From JADHUC01 sp964617665 (GTDB lineage: Bacteria > Planctomycetota > Planctomycetia > Pirellulales > Pirellulaceae), in the NCBI GenBank assembly GCA_964617665.1, contig CAZUAH010000033.1, positions 1 through 49,357 of the forward strand: a stretch of DNA of 49,357 nt, in the 5' to 3' direction. The position numbers were made by a program, and so were the translations under genes. Numbering within the stretch: position 1 is the first letter of the stretch; the number at the start of each line of letters is the position of its first letter. Positions 17,645-26,385 of the stretch are shown in pieces. The notes under the pieces are model-generated. The model saw only the letters and a program-made list of their open reading frames with translations. It ran no database searches and was not told where the DNA came from.

Positions 17645-19573
17645 CTATTTCGATTGGTCTTTTCTACGCGAAGCCTTCTGCTTCAGCCGATTCAGTTCCG
17701 GTTCCAGGTCGCCGAGCCAGCGGCGGCAGGCGTTTGGCCATTCGGAGGTGGGATAGGAGATCGGGTCGATCCCGCCACCGTGGCCGCCGGTTGCGTACAC
17801 GTGACACTCGGCCGGAATGCGGGCTTCGCGAACGTCCAGGTAAAAGTTCAGCATTCCGCGCGTGAAACGGTCGTTTCGTGCAATGGCCATGAACATAGGC
17901 GGTGTCGCGTTGCGTCGGAGGTCCTTCAACAACGGATCGACGTCGTTCGAATCACTGGGTTCGGTCAGATATGCCGGGTAGACCAGCAGGGCGAAATCGG
18001 GACGGCAGTTCTGCTCGTCAACATCGTCGACTGGTTCGTACGCATCGGTGGCGAAGTTCGTGCAGAGCGTCGTGCACAGATGGCCGCCCGCTGAGAACCC
18101 GCAGATTCCCACTTTGTACGGGTCGATATTCCATTCGTCGGCCTTTGCCCGGACGATACGCATTGACCGCTGCAAATCCTGAAGGGCGTGATGGTGTTTG
18201 GGGGAATCGCCGCCGCGTCGCGGGACACGATATTTGAGCAGGATCCCCGTTATTCCCTGTTCGTTCAGCCACTGGCAGATTCGCGCCCCCTCGTGTTCCG
18301 CTGCCAGCCCGTTGTACGCGCCGCCCGGGCACACAATCACCACCTTGCCCGTTGCCTCCTTTTCCGTCGGCTGAACAACCGTCAATGACGATCGCGTCAC
18401 GTTGCGGATGTTCAGCGCATTGCCGCCGCGCGATCGAGCCGTGACGAGTTCCGGCCCCCGTTCTAACGTTTCATCCGGCCCAGTGCCGTCGGGCCATACG
18501 GGGACAACAGGACAATCACGGCCAAGAATCTGTCGGAGCCGCTGATCGCCAAGAGTGAGTTCATCGCTCGGCGCGACGTCGGGCAGCGACTTGGCTTTAT
18601 AGGCATGTGACTGGGGTGGTGCCGGCGCGTCGATTATTCCATGATCGCCCAGGAACCGATGGCACTCGCCGGCCCATTCGCCAAAAGGGTACTTCGCGAT
18701 CGCGCCGCCGTGCCCGCCGTCGGGATAGACGTGCAGTTCGGCCGAAACGTCAGCCTCCATTAGCGCCAAATAGTATTCGATCGAACCGAACGTGAATTTG
18801 TCGGGCCGAGTGATTCCGATCAACGTGGGCGGGGTGTCGTCCTTCGAGATTCGATCATAGTGCAGCTTCGCGTCGCGCTTGCGCGACATGATCGGATCGG
18901 TCAGATACGCGGGGTACAGCAACACGGCAAAATCAGGCCGGCAACTGACACGGTCGAAATCGTCGATCGACTCATACCACCGTTCCTTGTGATTGATCGC
19001 CAGCGACGCTGCAAGGTGCCCTCCGGCAGAGAAACCACCGATCCCGATCTTGTTCGGCGCAATCCCCCACTCCGCCGCACGGTCACGCAGGATTCCGATG
19101 GCCCGTTGCGCGTCCTGCAGCGGTTGATGGTTCATGGGGTAGTCATGGTGCCGCTTGGGAACGCGGTATTTCAGCAACACGACGGTGATGCCACGCTGGT
19201 TCATCCATTTCGCGGTCTCTACAACGGGTCCACAGCCCAGACTTCCGTATCCGCCGCCGGGACAGAGTACCAAAGCAGCGCCCGTATTCTTGTCGACCGG
19301 CGGTGAAACGATCGTCATCGACGGCCTGGTGACATTCGAGATGATCAGCAAACCTTCGCGATCGCGATAAGTCGTCTTGAATACCTCGTCGCCAAACGGC
19401 TTCGGTTCATCCGGCACCTTGCCGTCGGGCCACAGTCGAACAACGGGGCAATCGCGCCCAATGGCTTGGCGAAATCGCTGCTCGCCGATCGTCAGATCCG
19501 CCGCATGGGTAGATGAGGAAGCTAGTAGAAGGACGAAAGACAGGATCCGTTGCAGTGTTTTCATTGAGACCAT
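17645..19573 (-). CDS. Exported double alpha/beta-hydrolase (two fused esterase domains)
   Basis: 642 residues with a signal peptide (1-24). The sequence holds two copies of one esterase domain. Copy 1 runs from LTIGEQRFRQAIGRDCPVV and copy 2 from LTLGDQRLRQILGRDCPVV. Each has its own LVLCPGGGYG / VIVCPGGAYN oxyanion strand, GFSAGGHL nucleophile elbow, Asp and His. I place the triads at Ser182/Asp258/His288 and Ser494/Asp568/His598, so both look active. The family resembles planctomycete acetylxylan-esterase-like exported hydrolases. It starts 12 bp after the BNR gene ends and is followed at 37 bp by the SGNH hydrolase, suggesting combined de-esterification of a glycan. A second ATG at 19564 is possible, as the Shine-Dalgarno sequence is weak for either. 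Confidence 0.85.
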   Translation of the reverse strand: MVSMKTLQRILSFVLLLASSSTHAADLTIGEQRFRQAIGRDCPVVRLWPDGKVPDEPKPFGDEVFKTTYRDREGLLIISNVTRPSMTIVSPPVDKNTGAALVLCPGGGYGSLGCGPVVETAKWMNQRGITVVLLKYRVPKRHHDYPMNHQPLQDAQRAIGILRDRAAEWGIAPNKIGIGGFSAGGHLAASLAINHKERWYESIDDFDRVSCRPDFAVLLYPAYLTDPIMSRKRDAKLHYDRISKDDTPPTLIGITRPDKFTFGSIEYYLALMEADVSAELHVYPDGGHGGAIAKYPFGEWAGECHRFLGDHGIIDAPAPPQSHAYKAKSLPDVAPSDELTLGDQRLRQILGRDCPVVPVWPDGTGPDETLERGPELVTARSRGGNALNIRNVTRSSLTVVQPTEKEATGKVVIVCPGGAYNGLAAEHEGARICQWLNEQGITGILLKYRVPRRGGDSPKHHHALQDLQRSMRIVRAKADEWNIDPYKVGICGFSAGGHLCTTLCTNFATDAYEPVDDVDEQNCRPDFALLVYPAYLTEPSDSNDVDPLLKDLRRNATPPMFMAIARNDRFTRGMLNFYLDVREARIPAECHVYATGGHGGGIDPISYPTSEWPNACRRWLGDLEPELNRLKQKASRRKDQSK

Positions 19574-19585
19574 TTTTCTTGCCGA

Positions 19586-20860
19586 TTACGGCAACTTGAC
19601 AGGCCCGCCTTTGCGAACAGCGAAACCGAGCGTTTCGTGCTCCAGATAGATCGTTGTCGCCGCAGTTGGATTGAAACGGTCGGTGCGGTAGTAGATGAAC
19701 CACAGACCCTCGGATTGGTCGCCATACGCGGCCGCGCCGCTGCCGATAGCGTGCGTCCTCACTTCTTCAGGCCAATCCTCGGGCAGCTCTCTCTGAACGT
19801 GCCAGTTGCCTGATTCAAAACTGCCAAACATGGTGCGCCACGGGACAATCGTACGGCTGCTTGCCTTCCAATTGCCAACGCCGTAGCGAAAAGAAACGTA
19901 GGGACGGTTCTGAGCATCCACCATGGGCCTGCCGATGTTCGTGAGCTCATCGCCCGAATCGAATACCAGGCAGTGTTCATCGGCGAATGCCTTGCTCACG
20001 GGAAGCTCGACGTCTCGGCCTTCGATGTCTTGCCAGACTCCCCGTTCATCACGAACGATGTAGTACATGTTGTAACGGTACACGGCCTCGTGCAGTCCCT
20101 TGTACTTCAACGGGCGCCACGGATGCTTCTGATCGCCTTTCACCCGAGCGGCGTTGTCGTCCTTGTGCACCCAGAAGCAATGCACAGTTTTTCCTTCTCG
20201 CCCCGGATGAAAGCTGCAGTAGGCCGCAGCCAAGCGGTCGGGCGGTGCAAGGCGCATCTCGATGACCTTTTCGGGCTCCGACCAGGTGTCACCGTCGTCC
20301 GCCGACTGTCGCATTGTCCAGGGCTCCATGTGTCCGCCGGCCCGATAGAACAGACAGATGCTGCCGTCGGACATCAGCATGCTCTGGGGATAGGTTGCAC
20401 GAGGCGTCGGTGCCGGTCGCTCGTCCCATGTGCGGATGTCGTAGGGCTTTGTGCTACGCGCATATCGCATTTGTCTGCCATGACAACCGTAGAAGATGTG
20501 AATGTGGCCCCGCCGGTCGATGCAAATCGAGGGGTTGCCGTGCGCGTCTTTGCCCAGGCCGAATTCCGAGGCAAGAACCGGCGCACTCCACGTCTGGCCT
20601 TTGATGTCGTAGGCCATCGTAACCGGCTGCCCCTTGGTATTCTGAAAGGCGCAGAACACCGTGTCTCGAGCAACGACCGCATGCGGAGCGATCACCGTGC
20701 TGTAAAACGGCGGATACTGATGGTAGTTGCCCTTCACCAACGCCGGCCCGATCGTGGCAAAGGCTTTGTTCGCCGATGGTGGTTCGGCGTTGGTGCGCGT
20801 CGTGATGAGGACGCACGAAACGATTGTGGCAAGAATCGGTCGTGACATGCTACGAATCAT
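19586..20860 (-). CDS. Exported BNR-4 repeat propeller protein
   Basis: 424 residues; the start at 20860 has GGAGAG 6-7 bases upstream. A signal peptide spans 1-25. The chain reads as a beta-propeller with Asp-box-like and BNR-4 features: VVARDTVFCAFQNTKGQPVT, GNPSICIDRRGHIHIFYGCH, SADDGDTWSEPEKV, and GRPMVDAQNRPYVSFRYG. BNR-4 domains occur in polysaccharide lyases (PL24/25-like ulvan lyases) and in uncharacterised exported proteins. His and Arg residues in the HIHIFYGCHGRQMRYARS stretch could be functional, but lyase activity is inference. It is first in a tight three-gene run with the two hydrolases downstream. A palindromic element separates it from the oxidoreductase genes. Confidence 0.75.
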   Translation of the reverse strand: MIRSMSRPILATIVSCVLITTRTNAEPPSANKAFATIGPALVKGNYHQYPPFYSTVIAPHAVVARDTVFCAFQNTKGQPVTMAYDIKGQTWSAPVLASEFGLGKDAHGNPSICIDRRGHIHIFYGCHGRQMRYARSTKPYDIRTWDERPAPTPRATYPQSMLMSDGSICLFYRAGGHMEPWTMRQSADDGDTWSEPEKVIEMRLAPPDRLAAAYCSFHPGREGKTVHCFWVHKDDNAARVKGDQKHPWRPLKYKGLHEAVYRYNMYYIVRDERGVWQDIEGRDVELPVSKAFADEHCLVFDSGDELTNIGRPMVDAQNRPYVSFRYGVGNWKASSRTIVPWRTMFGSFESGNWHVQRELPEDWPEEVRTHAIGSGAAAYGDQSEGLWFIYYRTDRFNPTAATTIYLEHETLGFAVRKGGPVKLP

Positions 20861-20956
20861 AGAGGGCTCTCCAGTAGGTCCCGTCTGCCGGACGGGACCG
20901 ACCTAGATCCAATGGAAATTTGTTATTCTGAGACGGTTGAGCAAGTTTCGTTGGAT

Positions 20957-21035
20957 GGGTGGCCGGGGTTGGAGCGAGTAGCGAAACCCCGGTTCGAGCT
21001 ACCGGGGCTTCCCTTCGGTCCAGCCCCGGCCACCC
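20957..21035. repeat. Long hairpin-forming inverted repeat
   Basis: 17-base arms (GGGTGGCCGGGGTTGGA at 20957-20973 and its complement with one mismatch at 21019-21035) enclose a second stem (CCCCGGT/ACCGGGG). It lies between the stop of the Gfo/Idh gene and the start of the BNR gene, so it may end the upstream transcript. No U-tract follows. Confidence 0.6.
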
Positions 21036-21085
21036 CCAGCCCCCGGCGAAGCCGGGTTAAATTCACCACTTCTCTTGCTCGCCCT

Positions 21086-22597
21086 TCAGACCTTGTCGGC
21101 CGTGGGGCAGACAAAGCCTTTGCGGTACTCGCGAGTGACCATTGCCGTGGCTTCAGGCGAGTCGGGGAATACCTCCTCTTCGGGATCGAACTTCAGCAGC
21201 GGTCCCATGGAAATCGGATACTTGGCCAAATCGACGCCGTTGTCGCTCAGGTGCATCAGCGTGCGCTGCAGAGTGGCGTCGTCGTCATCCAGGCTCTTGA
21301 TGCCGGCCAGGGCACTCTTGGCTTCCTCGGGCGACACTCTATTGTCCTCGCCCAGGTAGTAAGAGACGTTGGCCAAGTGGGCCAGCGCTGCGGACAGATG
21401 GCCTTCCCATGCATCGGAGTTTAGTTCGTCGGCGTTGCGGCTGATGCACGCGCTGATGAAGTTTTTGAAATGGTCGCCGCCGCCGCCGAACTCCTTGATC
21501 ACGTTGAAGTCTTTGTCGTAGGCGATGCACTGTGTGTAGGTCTTCTGGACAAGGTATCCTTCGCTGCCGTAGAAGACGACGCCGATTTTGTTACCTTTGG
21601 TACTCTGGAACAGCTTGTTGAGTTCTTCGTCAGCCGAATCGTTGACCGACAGACCGCGAGTCTCGAACACCATGCACTTGTCGCCGTAGTCGTAGATCCC
21701 GACTTCCGTATTCGCCGTGTCGCCGGCGTCTACGTAGCTGTCGTCGCCGCGTTCGGCCTGATATCCGAGACGGCCGCCGTACGCGATAACGCTGCTGGGA
21801 TGCGTGTCGACGCCAAGTCCCCAGCGGGCAATGTCCGTCTGATGCGGCCCCTGGTTGCCCGAGTCGCCGTTGCCGTACATGCGTTGCCAGTGCCAGTCGT
21901 AGTGGAATCGTTCGCGCGTGAGCTTCGGGGCGGTGAACGGAGCGGGGCCGGACCAGAGGTTGAAGTCGACTTCGGCCGGGATCGGATAGTCGCCTTTCGA
22001 GCCGATGGACTTGCGCCGCTTGTAGCACAGCCCGCGTGCGAGTTTTACTTCGCCGATACCGCCGTCTTCGATGAACTTCACCGCATTCTGAATCGCCGGG
22101 TTCGATCGGCATTGCGTACCGACCTGACACATGCGGCCGTACTTGCTCGCCGCGGCGACCAGTGCGGAACCTTCGGCGATGTCGTGTGAAATGGGCTTTT
22201 CGATGTACGCGTCTTTGCCCGCCTGCATCGCCCAGACTCCGGTCAGCGCGTGCCAGTGGTTCGGCGTTGCCGTGCTTACGATGTTGACCGCATCGTCGTC
22301 GAACGCTTCTCGCATATCGCGAACAAACTTCGGCTTGACACCCTTCTGCTTCTTGGCCACTTGTTCACAGCGGTTCTGGCCCACTTTCTCGTCGGCATCG
22401 ACGATGTACAGAATGGTCGTACGCGAATCGCCTTGGAATGCGCCAATGTGGCTGCCGCCACGCCCGCGGACGCCAACCACGGCCACGCCGAGCGTTTCGT
22501 TCGCATTCTGGGCCCTGGCAATGTATGGAGCGGCGGACACAGCGGCTGCGGCTGCAAGCGAATTACGGATGAAGCGACGGCGAGTGATCTTGGTCAT
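21086..22597 (-). CDS. Tat-exported Gfo/Idh/MocA-family oxidoreductase
   Basis: 503 residues; AGGAG lies 7 bases before the ATG at 22597. It opens with a twin-arginine signal (TRRRFIRNS, then an Ala-rich core to about residue 30), typical of this family in planctomycetes. The Rossmann dinucleotide loop is GVRGRGG (42-48). The catalytic segment AYIEKPISHD has the conserved Glu133-Lys134-Pro135, and the substrate half contains GNQGPHQTDIARWGLGVD. The enzyme should oxidise or reduce a sugar or cyclitol using NAD(P) in the periplasm. It lies 153 bp after the FAD oxidoreductase gene on the same strand. The degraded copy of a related protein is at 4021-4278. Confidence 0.88.
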   Translation of the reverse strand: MTKITRRRFIRNSLAAAAAVSAAPYIARAQNANETLGVAVVGVRGRGGSHIGAFQGDSRTTILYIVDADEKVGQNRCEQVAKKQKGVKPKFVRDMREAFDDDAVNIVSTATPNHWHALTGVWAMQAGKDAYIEKPISHDIAEGSALVAAASKYGRMCQVGTQCRSNPAIQNAVKFIEDGGIGEVKLARGLCYKRRKSIGSKGDYPIPAEVDFNLWSGPAPFTAPKLTRERFHYDWHWQRMYGNGDSGNQGPHQTDIARWGLGVDTHPSSVIAYGGRLGYQAERGDDSYVDAGDTANTEVGIYDYGDKCMVFETRGLSVNDSADEELNKLFQSTKGNKIGVVFYGSEGYLVQKTYTQCIAYDKDFNVIKEFGGGGDHFKNFISACISRNADELNSDAWEGHLSAALAHLANVSYYLGEDNRVSPEEAKSALAGIKSLDDDDATLQRTLMHLSDNGVDLAKYPISMGPLLKFDPEEEVFPDSPEATAMVTREYRKGFVCPTADKV

Positions 22598-22750
22598 GGA
22601 ATACTCCTTCTTGGGATAGCAACTTCGGTCGGTCGCATACGATTGTAATTGAAAGTGGGCGTGCGTGTGAGACGTGGACTGTTAGAAGTACGACACACCG
22701 CTCGCGTCACGTCTATCATGCGAGCGGGAAGGTCGTCGAATGCGATTTGT

Positions 22751-24055
22751 TCAGGTTACTGGCGGAACGATGGCGGCATTTTGCCGCAGCAATTCGCGAA
22801 TCGCATCAAGCGGGATGTCAAGCGGTGTCGACTTGCGTTGAGCAGCCAACGCACCCGCGGCACCGGCCGCTTGTCCGGTTGCCATGCACGTGGCCTGCAC
22901 ACGAAGACCGGAATTCGCCAGACGGTCGCTGCTGATACTACGGCCCGCCACCATCAGCCTTTGGCTAGCCTTCGGTACCAATGCTCGCAGAGGCACGGTG
23001 GGCACAATGCCCTCGTCGAGCTGTTTCGGTCGGACGCCGCTTCGCGTGTGCAAATCGACGGGGTAGAAGGCATAGCTGATCGCATCTTCGAAAACCCGGC
23101 CCGTCACGTAATCCTCGTGAGTTATGACCACTTCGCCTTGAATGCGATAGCTTTCCCGAAAGGCCGCTTCAGGCTGGATCTGCACCAAGCGTGCGTGTTT
23201 CTCGTCGCTGGCTTGGCGTGCGCGCAGGCGACGGAGGATTTCACGGCGTCCGGTCAAGTTCGCTCGCGTCCTGGTTACGGAATTCGACGAGTCTGCGCCG
23301 TGGACATACACGGCACTCAATCGCTCGCGGCCAGCCTGAAACTCCTCGCCGAACTTGTACAACATCGAACCCGGTTGAGTCTCTTGTTCGCGCAACCGAG
23401 GTAGACCCAGCATACCCACCACATCTGCTCCGCCGGTACAGTCGATGAGTTGCCCGCAGATGATTCGTCGCCGAGTGCCCGGGCCGACGGTGTCGACACA
23501 CCAGCCGTCCTCCGTCGCCTGAGCCGACAGGGGAAATTCGTAGTAACAGATCGTCACGCCAGCTTCGACACACGCCTCTTCGGCCAGCACGGCATATACG
23601 TTTGGATTGATCAGCACCTGATGGTGCCAATGCCGTCGCGGCGGTGTGTCGAAATCGGGCAACGTGCCGCCATCCGTTTCGACCGCCTTACATACCAATT
23701 CCCAGCCAATGCCCGAGATGATCTGCTTGCCCCACGCGTGGAACAATCCCGGGAAGGCCACGCCGCCCACAGTCATCGTGCCGCCCAGTTGACTGCCTTG
23801 CTCAACCAGAACCGTGCGCGCCCCGGCCCGAGCCGCTTGGATGGCGGCAATCGTACCGGCCGTTCCGCCGCCGATGACCAATACATCGGCTTCGTTTCGA
23901 AGAGTATCGCCTGTGCCTGTGGTGGCGTCCGGCTGTGAAGCCTGCGACTCGTCGCCGCCAGCGAGTGATGCAGCGGCCAATGTTGCACCCGCGGCGGCCG
24001 TACGTTGCAGGAAACCACGTCTTCGTAAACGATCTTTTGCCATGATGTCGCTCAT
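22751..24055 (-). CDS. Tat-exported FAD-dependent oxidoreductase
   Basis: 434 residues. A twin-arginine signal (LRRRGFLQRTAAAGATLAAA) precedes VLVIGGGTAGTIAAIQAARAG, the FAD-binding loop at about 58-78. Conserved later parts are QLGGTMTVGGVAFPG, LIDCTGGADVVGMLGLPR and, near the end, RLMVAGRSISSDRLANSGLR with ATCMATGQAAG, the usual C-terminal flavin contact of the FAD_oxidored family (PF12831). The family oxidises varied organic substrates; the substrate is not visible. The start may be 24055 or the in-frame ATG at 24043, as neither has a strong Shine-Dalgarno sequence. It lies 55 bp downstream of the sigma factor gene in the same direction, so read-through from that promoter is possible. Confidence 0.85.
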   Translation of the reverse strand: MSDIMAKDRLRRRGFLQRTAAAGATLAAASLAGGDESQASQPDATTGTGDTLRNEADVLVIGGGTAGTIAAIQAARAGARTVLVEQGSQLGGTMTVGGVAFPGLFHAWGKQIISGIGWELVCKAVETDGGTLPDFDTPPRRHWHHQVLINPNVYAVLAEEACVEAGVTICYYEFPLSAQATEDGWCVDTVGPGTRRRIICGQLIDCTGGADVVGMLGLPRLREQETQPGSMLYKFGEEFQAGRERLSAVYVHGADSSNSVTRTRANLTGRREILRRLRARQASDEKHARLVQIQPEAAFRESYRIQGEVVITHEDYVTGRVFEDAISYAFYPVDLHTRSGVRPKQLDEGIVPTVPLRALVPKASQRLMVAGRSISSDRLANSGLRVQATCMATGQAAGAAGALAAQRKSTPLDIPLDAIRELLRQNAAIVPPVT

Positions 24056-24110
24056 TCTGCGGTGATGCGTCTTGCCAACCGCTCAATGATCGACGAGTTC
24101 CCGGTCGAGG

Positions 24111-25778
24111 TCAATAATCGTCCGAGACCTTCTGCAACATTTTCATGCTTGTGCCGAGCCGCTCCAGCTGGATGAGTAGGTCCATGACTTCTTCGTGCGC
24201 GTGCTGGCTTTGCTTGATCACCAGACCGCCCGGCATAGCCTCGACGGTAGCCAGTCGAGGATTCTGCTGTGTTTTGCCGTCGTCTGGTGACGTTTCGTCT
24301 GACGACACGCTCGTTCGCCAGGTGTCGGGGCGAATTGTGCTCTGAATCACCTTGGCGAGTGCTTCAGAATCGACGTCGCCCAGCCGGTGCAGACTGTACA
24401 CGTGCGTCTCGACATGAGCATCCGCGGCTTCGGACGTTGTGATCATCAGCGTCTCGTGCTTGGTGATGTAGGTACATCCGAGATCATCGAGGATTAGCCG
24501 CAAGGCCGATCGCAGACGGATTCCCTTCAGGTTCCGAGTGATCGGGGTGTCGGTTCCAATTCCACAATCGTCCAGTGCCCTGGTGTCGAATTCGATAGGT
24601 ATGACATGCTGGTCTTTCAGGAACTCGACCACTTCCTCGAGCGGCGTTTCGATGAATTCAAGATGAGTGTCTTCGTCCAAGGCTGCCTGTATTTTTTCCT
24701 CTGTGATCGACCGCTCTTTGAAGTCGATCACGTCGTACCTGTCGCGAAGCATCTTGTCGCGCGCCGTTCGCTGGTCGACCATGTCAAGTTCACCGCCATA
24801 TGAAGCCGAATCGTCTGCCGTCTCGGCCACGGCCAATTGGACGGGTATTTGGCCATCGGGCGACGAGGCTACTGGAGGCGACTGTGTGGTTACGATCACG
24901 TTCCTTGAACCTTCGTCTTGCGCGGGCTGCTGGGCCGCAGCTCCTGCCAGAGCCACGGTGAGTCCCACAACGACGAATGCTGTGGCCACGCTAGATGTTG
25001 CGACTGTCGATGTACTCATAGTAGCAAGCTCCTTTTCAGCCAGTTGTAATGCACTTTCAGAACAACCCCCTTCTGACCCGCCACCGCCGCGATACGTGGC
25101 GGCGGCCTGCACGGTGGTGCCAACCAGTGAATCTACCGTCGCGGCTTCGACCGTGGCCGATGATACGGCAACGGCAGCCAGTGCCGGTATCAAGCTGACA
25201 CCTCGTTTCATCAACCTTACTCGCAAGCGGTCTTTGCCTCGCTTGATTCGACCTTCGACGACACCGACACGTAGTCCTAACTCGGAAGCCACCTGTTTGT
25301 TCGATTTGCCCAAGAGGTAACGAAGCACCAAGGGCTCGCGATATTTCGACGGCAGGCTGTTGAGTTCCTCGTCCAGCAATTGCTGCTCGTATCTGTTTGC
25401 GACTTGAGCCAGTATGTCGTCGGCCGCCATTATGTTGCCCCGTAGTTCTTCTTCCCGACGCCGGTGCCGCTTCACGTTGGCACGGCAGGCAGTACGATAG
25501 GCCACTGCATAAAGCCAGCTGGCCAGCGACGAACGGCTGCGAATCTGCGACGCTCGCCGAGCCAACACCAGGAAGGTCGCCTGGAACGCGTCTTCGGCGC
25601 TGTGTTCGTCCCGCAGAATCCGACGACAGACATCCAGCACCAGACCGCCGTAACGAAAGACCAGCTCGGCAAAAGCACGTTCGTCATTGTGTTTGACGAA
25701 CTGTCCAAGCAGTTGGCGGTCCGAAACAAGACCGTCATTGGACTCTTCGTCTGTTCGCTGGGGGCACCGATTCGTCAT
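24111..25778 (-). CDS. ECF sigma factor fused to a transmembrane segment and a secretin-like C-terminal domain
   Basis: 555 residues from the ATG at 25778. A GTG at 25805 is in frame and also possible. Region 2 spans roughly 35-105 (ERAFAELVFRYGGLVLDVCR, EDAFQATFLVLARRA) and region 4 roughly 130-190 (LPSKYREPLVLRYLLGKSNK, helix-turn-helix EGRIKRGKDRLR). After an Ala/Thr/Val-rich linker comes a membrane span (VATAFVVVGLTVALAGAAA), then an outside domain. That domain has LEFIETPLEEVVEFLKDQHV and ITRNLKGIRLRSALRLILDD, resembling the STN/secretin N-terminal fold seen in planctomycete sigma factors. The design suggests direct sensing across the membrane by the sigma factor. TATACT lies 6 bases before ATG 25778, so a leaderless message is conceivable. 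Confidence 0.85.
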   Translation of the reverse strand: MTNRCPQRTDEESNDGLVSDRQLLGQFVKHNDERAFAELVFRYGGLVLDVCRRILRDEHSAEDAFQATFLVLARRASQIRSRSSLASWLYAVAYRTACRANVKRHRRREEELRGNIMAADDILAQVANRYEQQLLDEELNSLPSKYREPLVLRYLLGKSNKQVASELGLRVGVVEGRIKRGKDRLRVRLMKRGVSLIPALAAVAVSSATVEAATVDSLVGTTVQAAATYRGGGGSEGGCSESALQLAEKELATMSTSTVATSSVATAFVVVGLTVALAGAAAQQPAQDEGSRNVIVTTQSPPVASSPDGQIPVQLAVAETADDSASYGGELDMVDQRTARDKMLRDRYDVIDFKERSITEEKIQAALDEDTHLEFIETPLEEVVEFLKDQHVIPIEFDTRALDDCGIGTDTPITRNLKGIRLRSALRLILDDLGCTYITKHETLMITTSEAADAHVETHVYSLHRLGDVDSEALAKVIQSTIRPDTWRTSVSSDETSPDDGKTQQNPRLATVEAMPGGLVIKQSQHAHEEVMDLLIQLERLGTSMKMLQKVSDDY

Positions 25779-25849
25779 TCCTTTAGTATAGTGGCCAGCC
25801 GACACATTTTGCGGCGCGGAATTTCTGCAAGAAATCTGTGAACTGGATG

Positions 25850-25877
25850 TTGACTTCTACTAGACGCCTAGTAGGAT
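25850..25877 (+). promoter_or_regulatory. Promoter of blaI-M56 operon
   Basis: TTGACT (25850-25855) and TAGGAT (25872-25877) with a 16-base spacer. The first BlaI-type dyad lies inside the spacer. Start of transcription would be near 25884, giving a leader of about 95 bases before the blaI ATG. Confidence 0.55.
25857..25874. promoter_or_regulatory. BlaI-type operator, dyad 1
   Basis: Perfect dyad CTACTAG-N4-CTAGTAG. It sits between the -35 and -10 hexamers of the blaI promoter, where a bound repressor would block RNA polymerase. Confidence 0.75.
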
Positions 25878-25888
25878 GCATGCAGTTC

Positions 25889-25906
25889 CTACTAGGCGGA
25901 TAGTAG
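25889..25906. promoter_or_regulatory. BlaI-type operator, dyad 2
   Basis: CTACTAG-N4-ATAGTAG, one mismatch from dyad 1. The centres of the two dyads are 32 bp apart, about three helical turns, so repressors would bind the same DNA face. Confidence 0.72.
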
Positions 25907-25978
25907 ATGGCGCGTGACGGGTGCCCAATGGTGTCCCGTTTCGCGCGTCCCTTATCCCTGTACTTTGCGAGGCGGACT

Positions 25979-26380
25979 ATGCCGGAAGGCAAGCCAACCG
26001 AACGAGAACTCGACTTGCTCAAAATCCTCTGGGACCGCGGTCATGCGACGGTTCGCGAGATCTACGACGAACTCCACGCGTGTGATACCCAACTGGCTTA
26101 CACAACGGTTCTGAGCCTGCTACAGACGATGGAACGCAAGGGCTTTGTCGAGCATTCTGCCGAAGGCAAGGCATATCGCTACTCGGCTAAAGTGCAGCGT
26201 GAACAGACGTTCCGCGATTTGGCGCATACCTTTCTCGATCAAGTGTTTGACGGCGCGATGGACGAGTATTTGGTGCGGGCCATGGAGGCGCGTCAGCCGA
26301 GCGAGAAGGAAATCGACGAGCTTGAAGCGATGATTTCCGAGTACAAGCAGCGTAGCCGCTCGGATCGGAACAAGGGGTAA
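25979..26380 (+). CDS. blaI: BlaI/MecI/CopY-family transcriptional repressor
   Basis: 133 residues. The ATG at 25979 has GAGG 8 bases upstream; the frame is open further back, but that region holds the operators. PTERELDLLKILWDRGHATV and REIYDEL form the winged-helix entry, TQLAYTTVLSLLQTMERKGF is the recognition helix region, and EGKAYRYSAKVQREQ the wing. The helical C-terminal half serves dimerisation. BlaI proteins repress their own operon by binding short dyads as a dimer, and are released after cleavage triggered by an M56 partner. Here the partner gene follows after 5 bp and two dyads lie just upstream, so autoregulation is strongly suggested. Despite the name, no beta-lactamase is in the window. 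Confidence 0.9.
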   Translation: MPEGKPTERELDLLKILWDRGHATVREIYDELHACDTQLAYTTVLSLLQTMERKGFVEHSAEGKAYRYSAKVQREQTFRDLAHTFLDQVFDGAMDEYLVRAMEARQPSEKEIDELEAMISEYKQRSRSDRNKG

Positions 26381-26385
26381 TCGTG

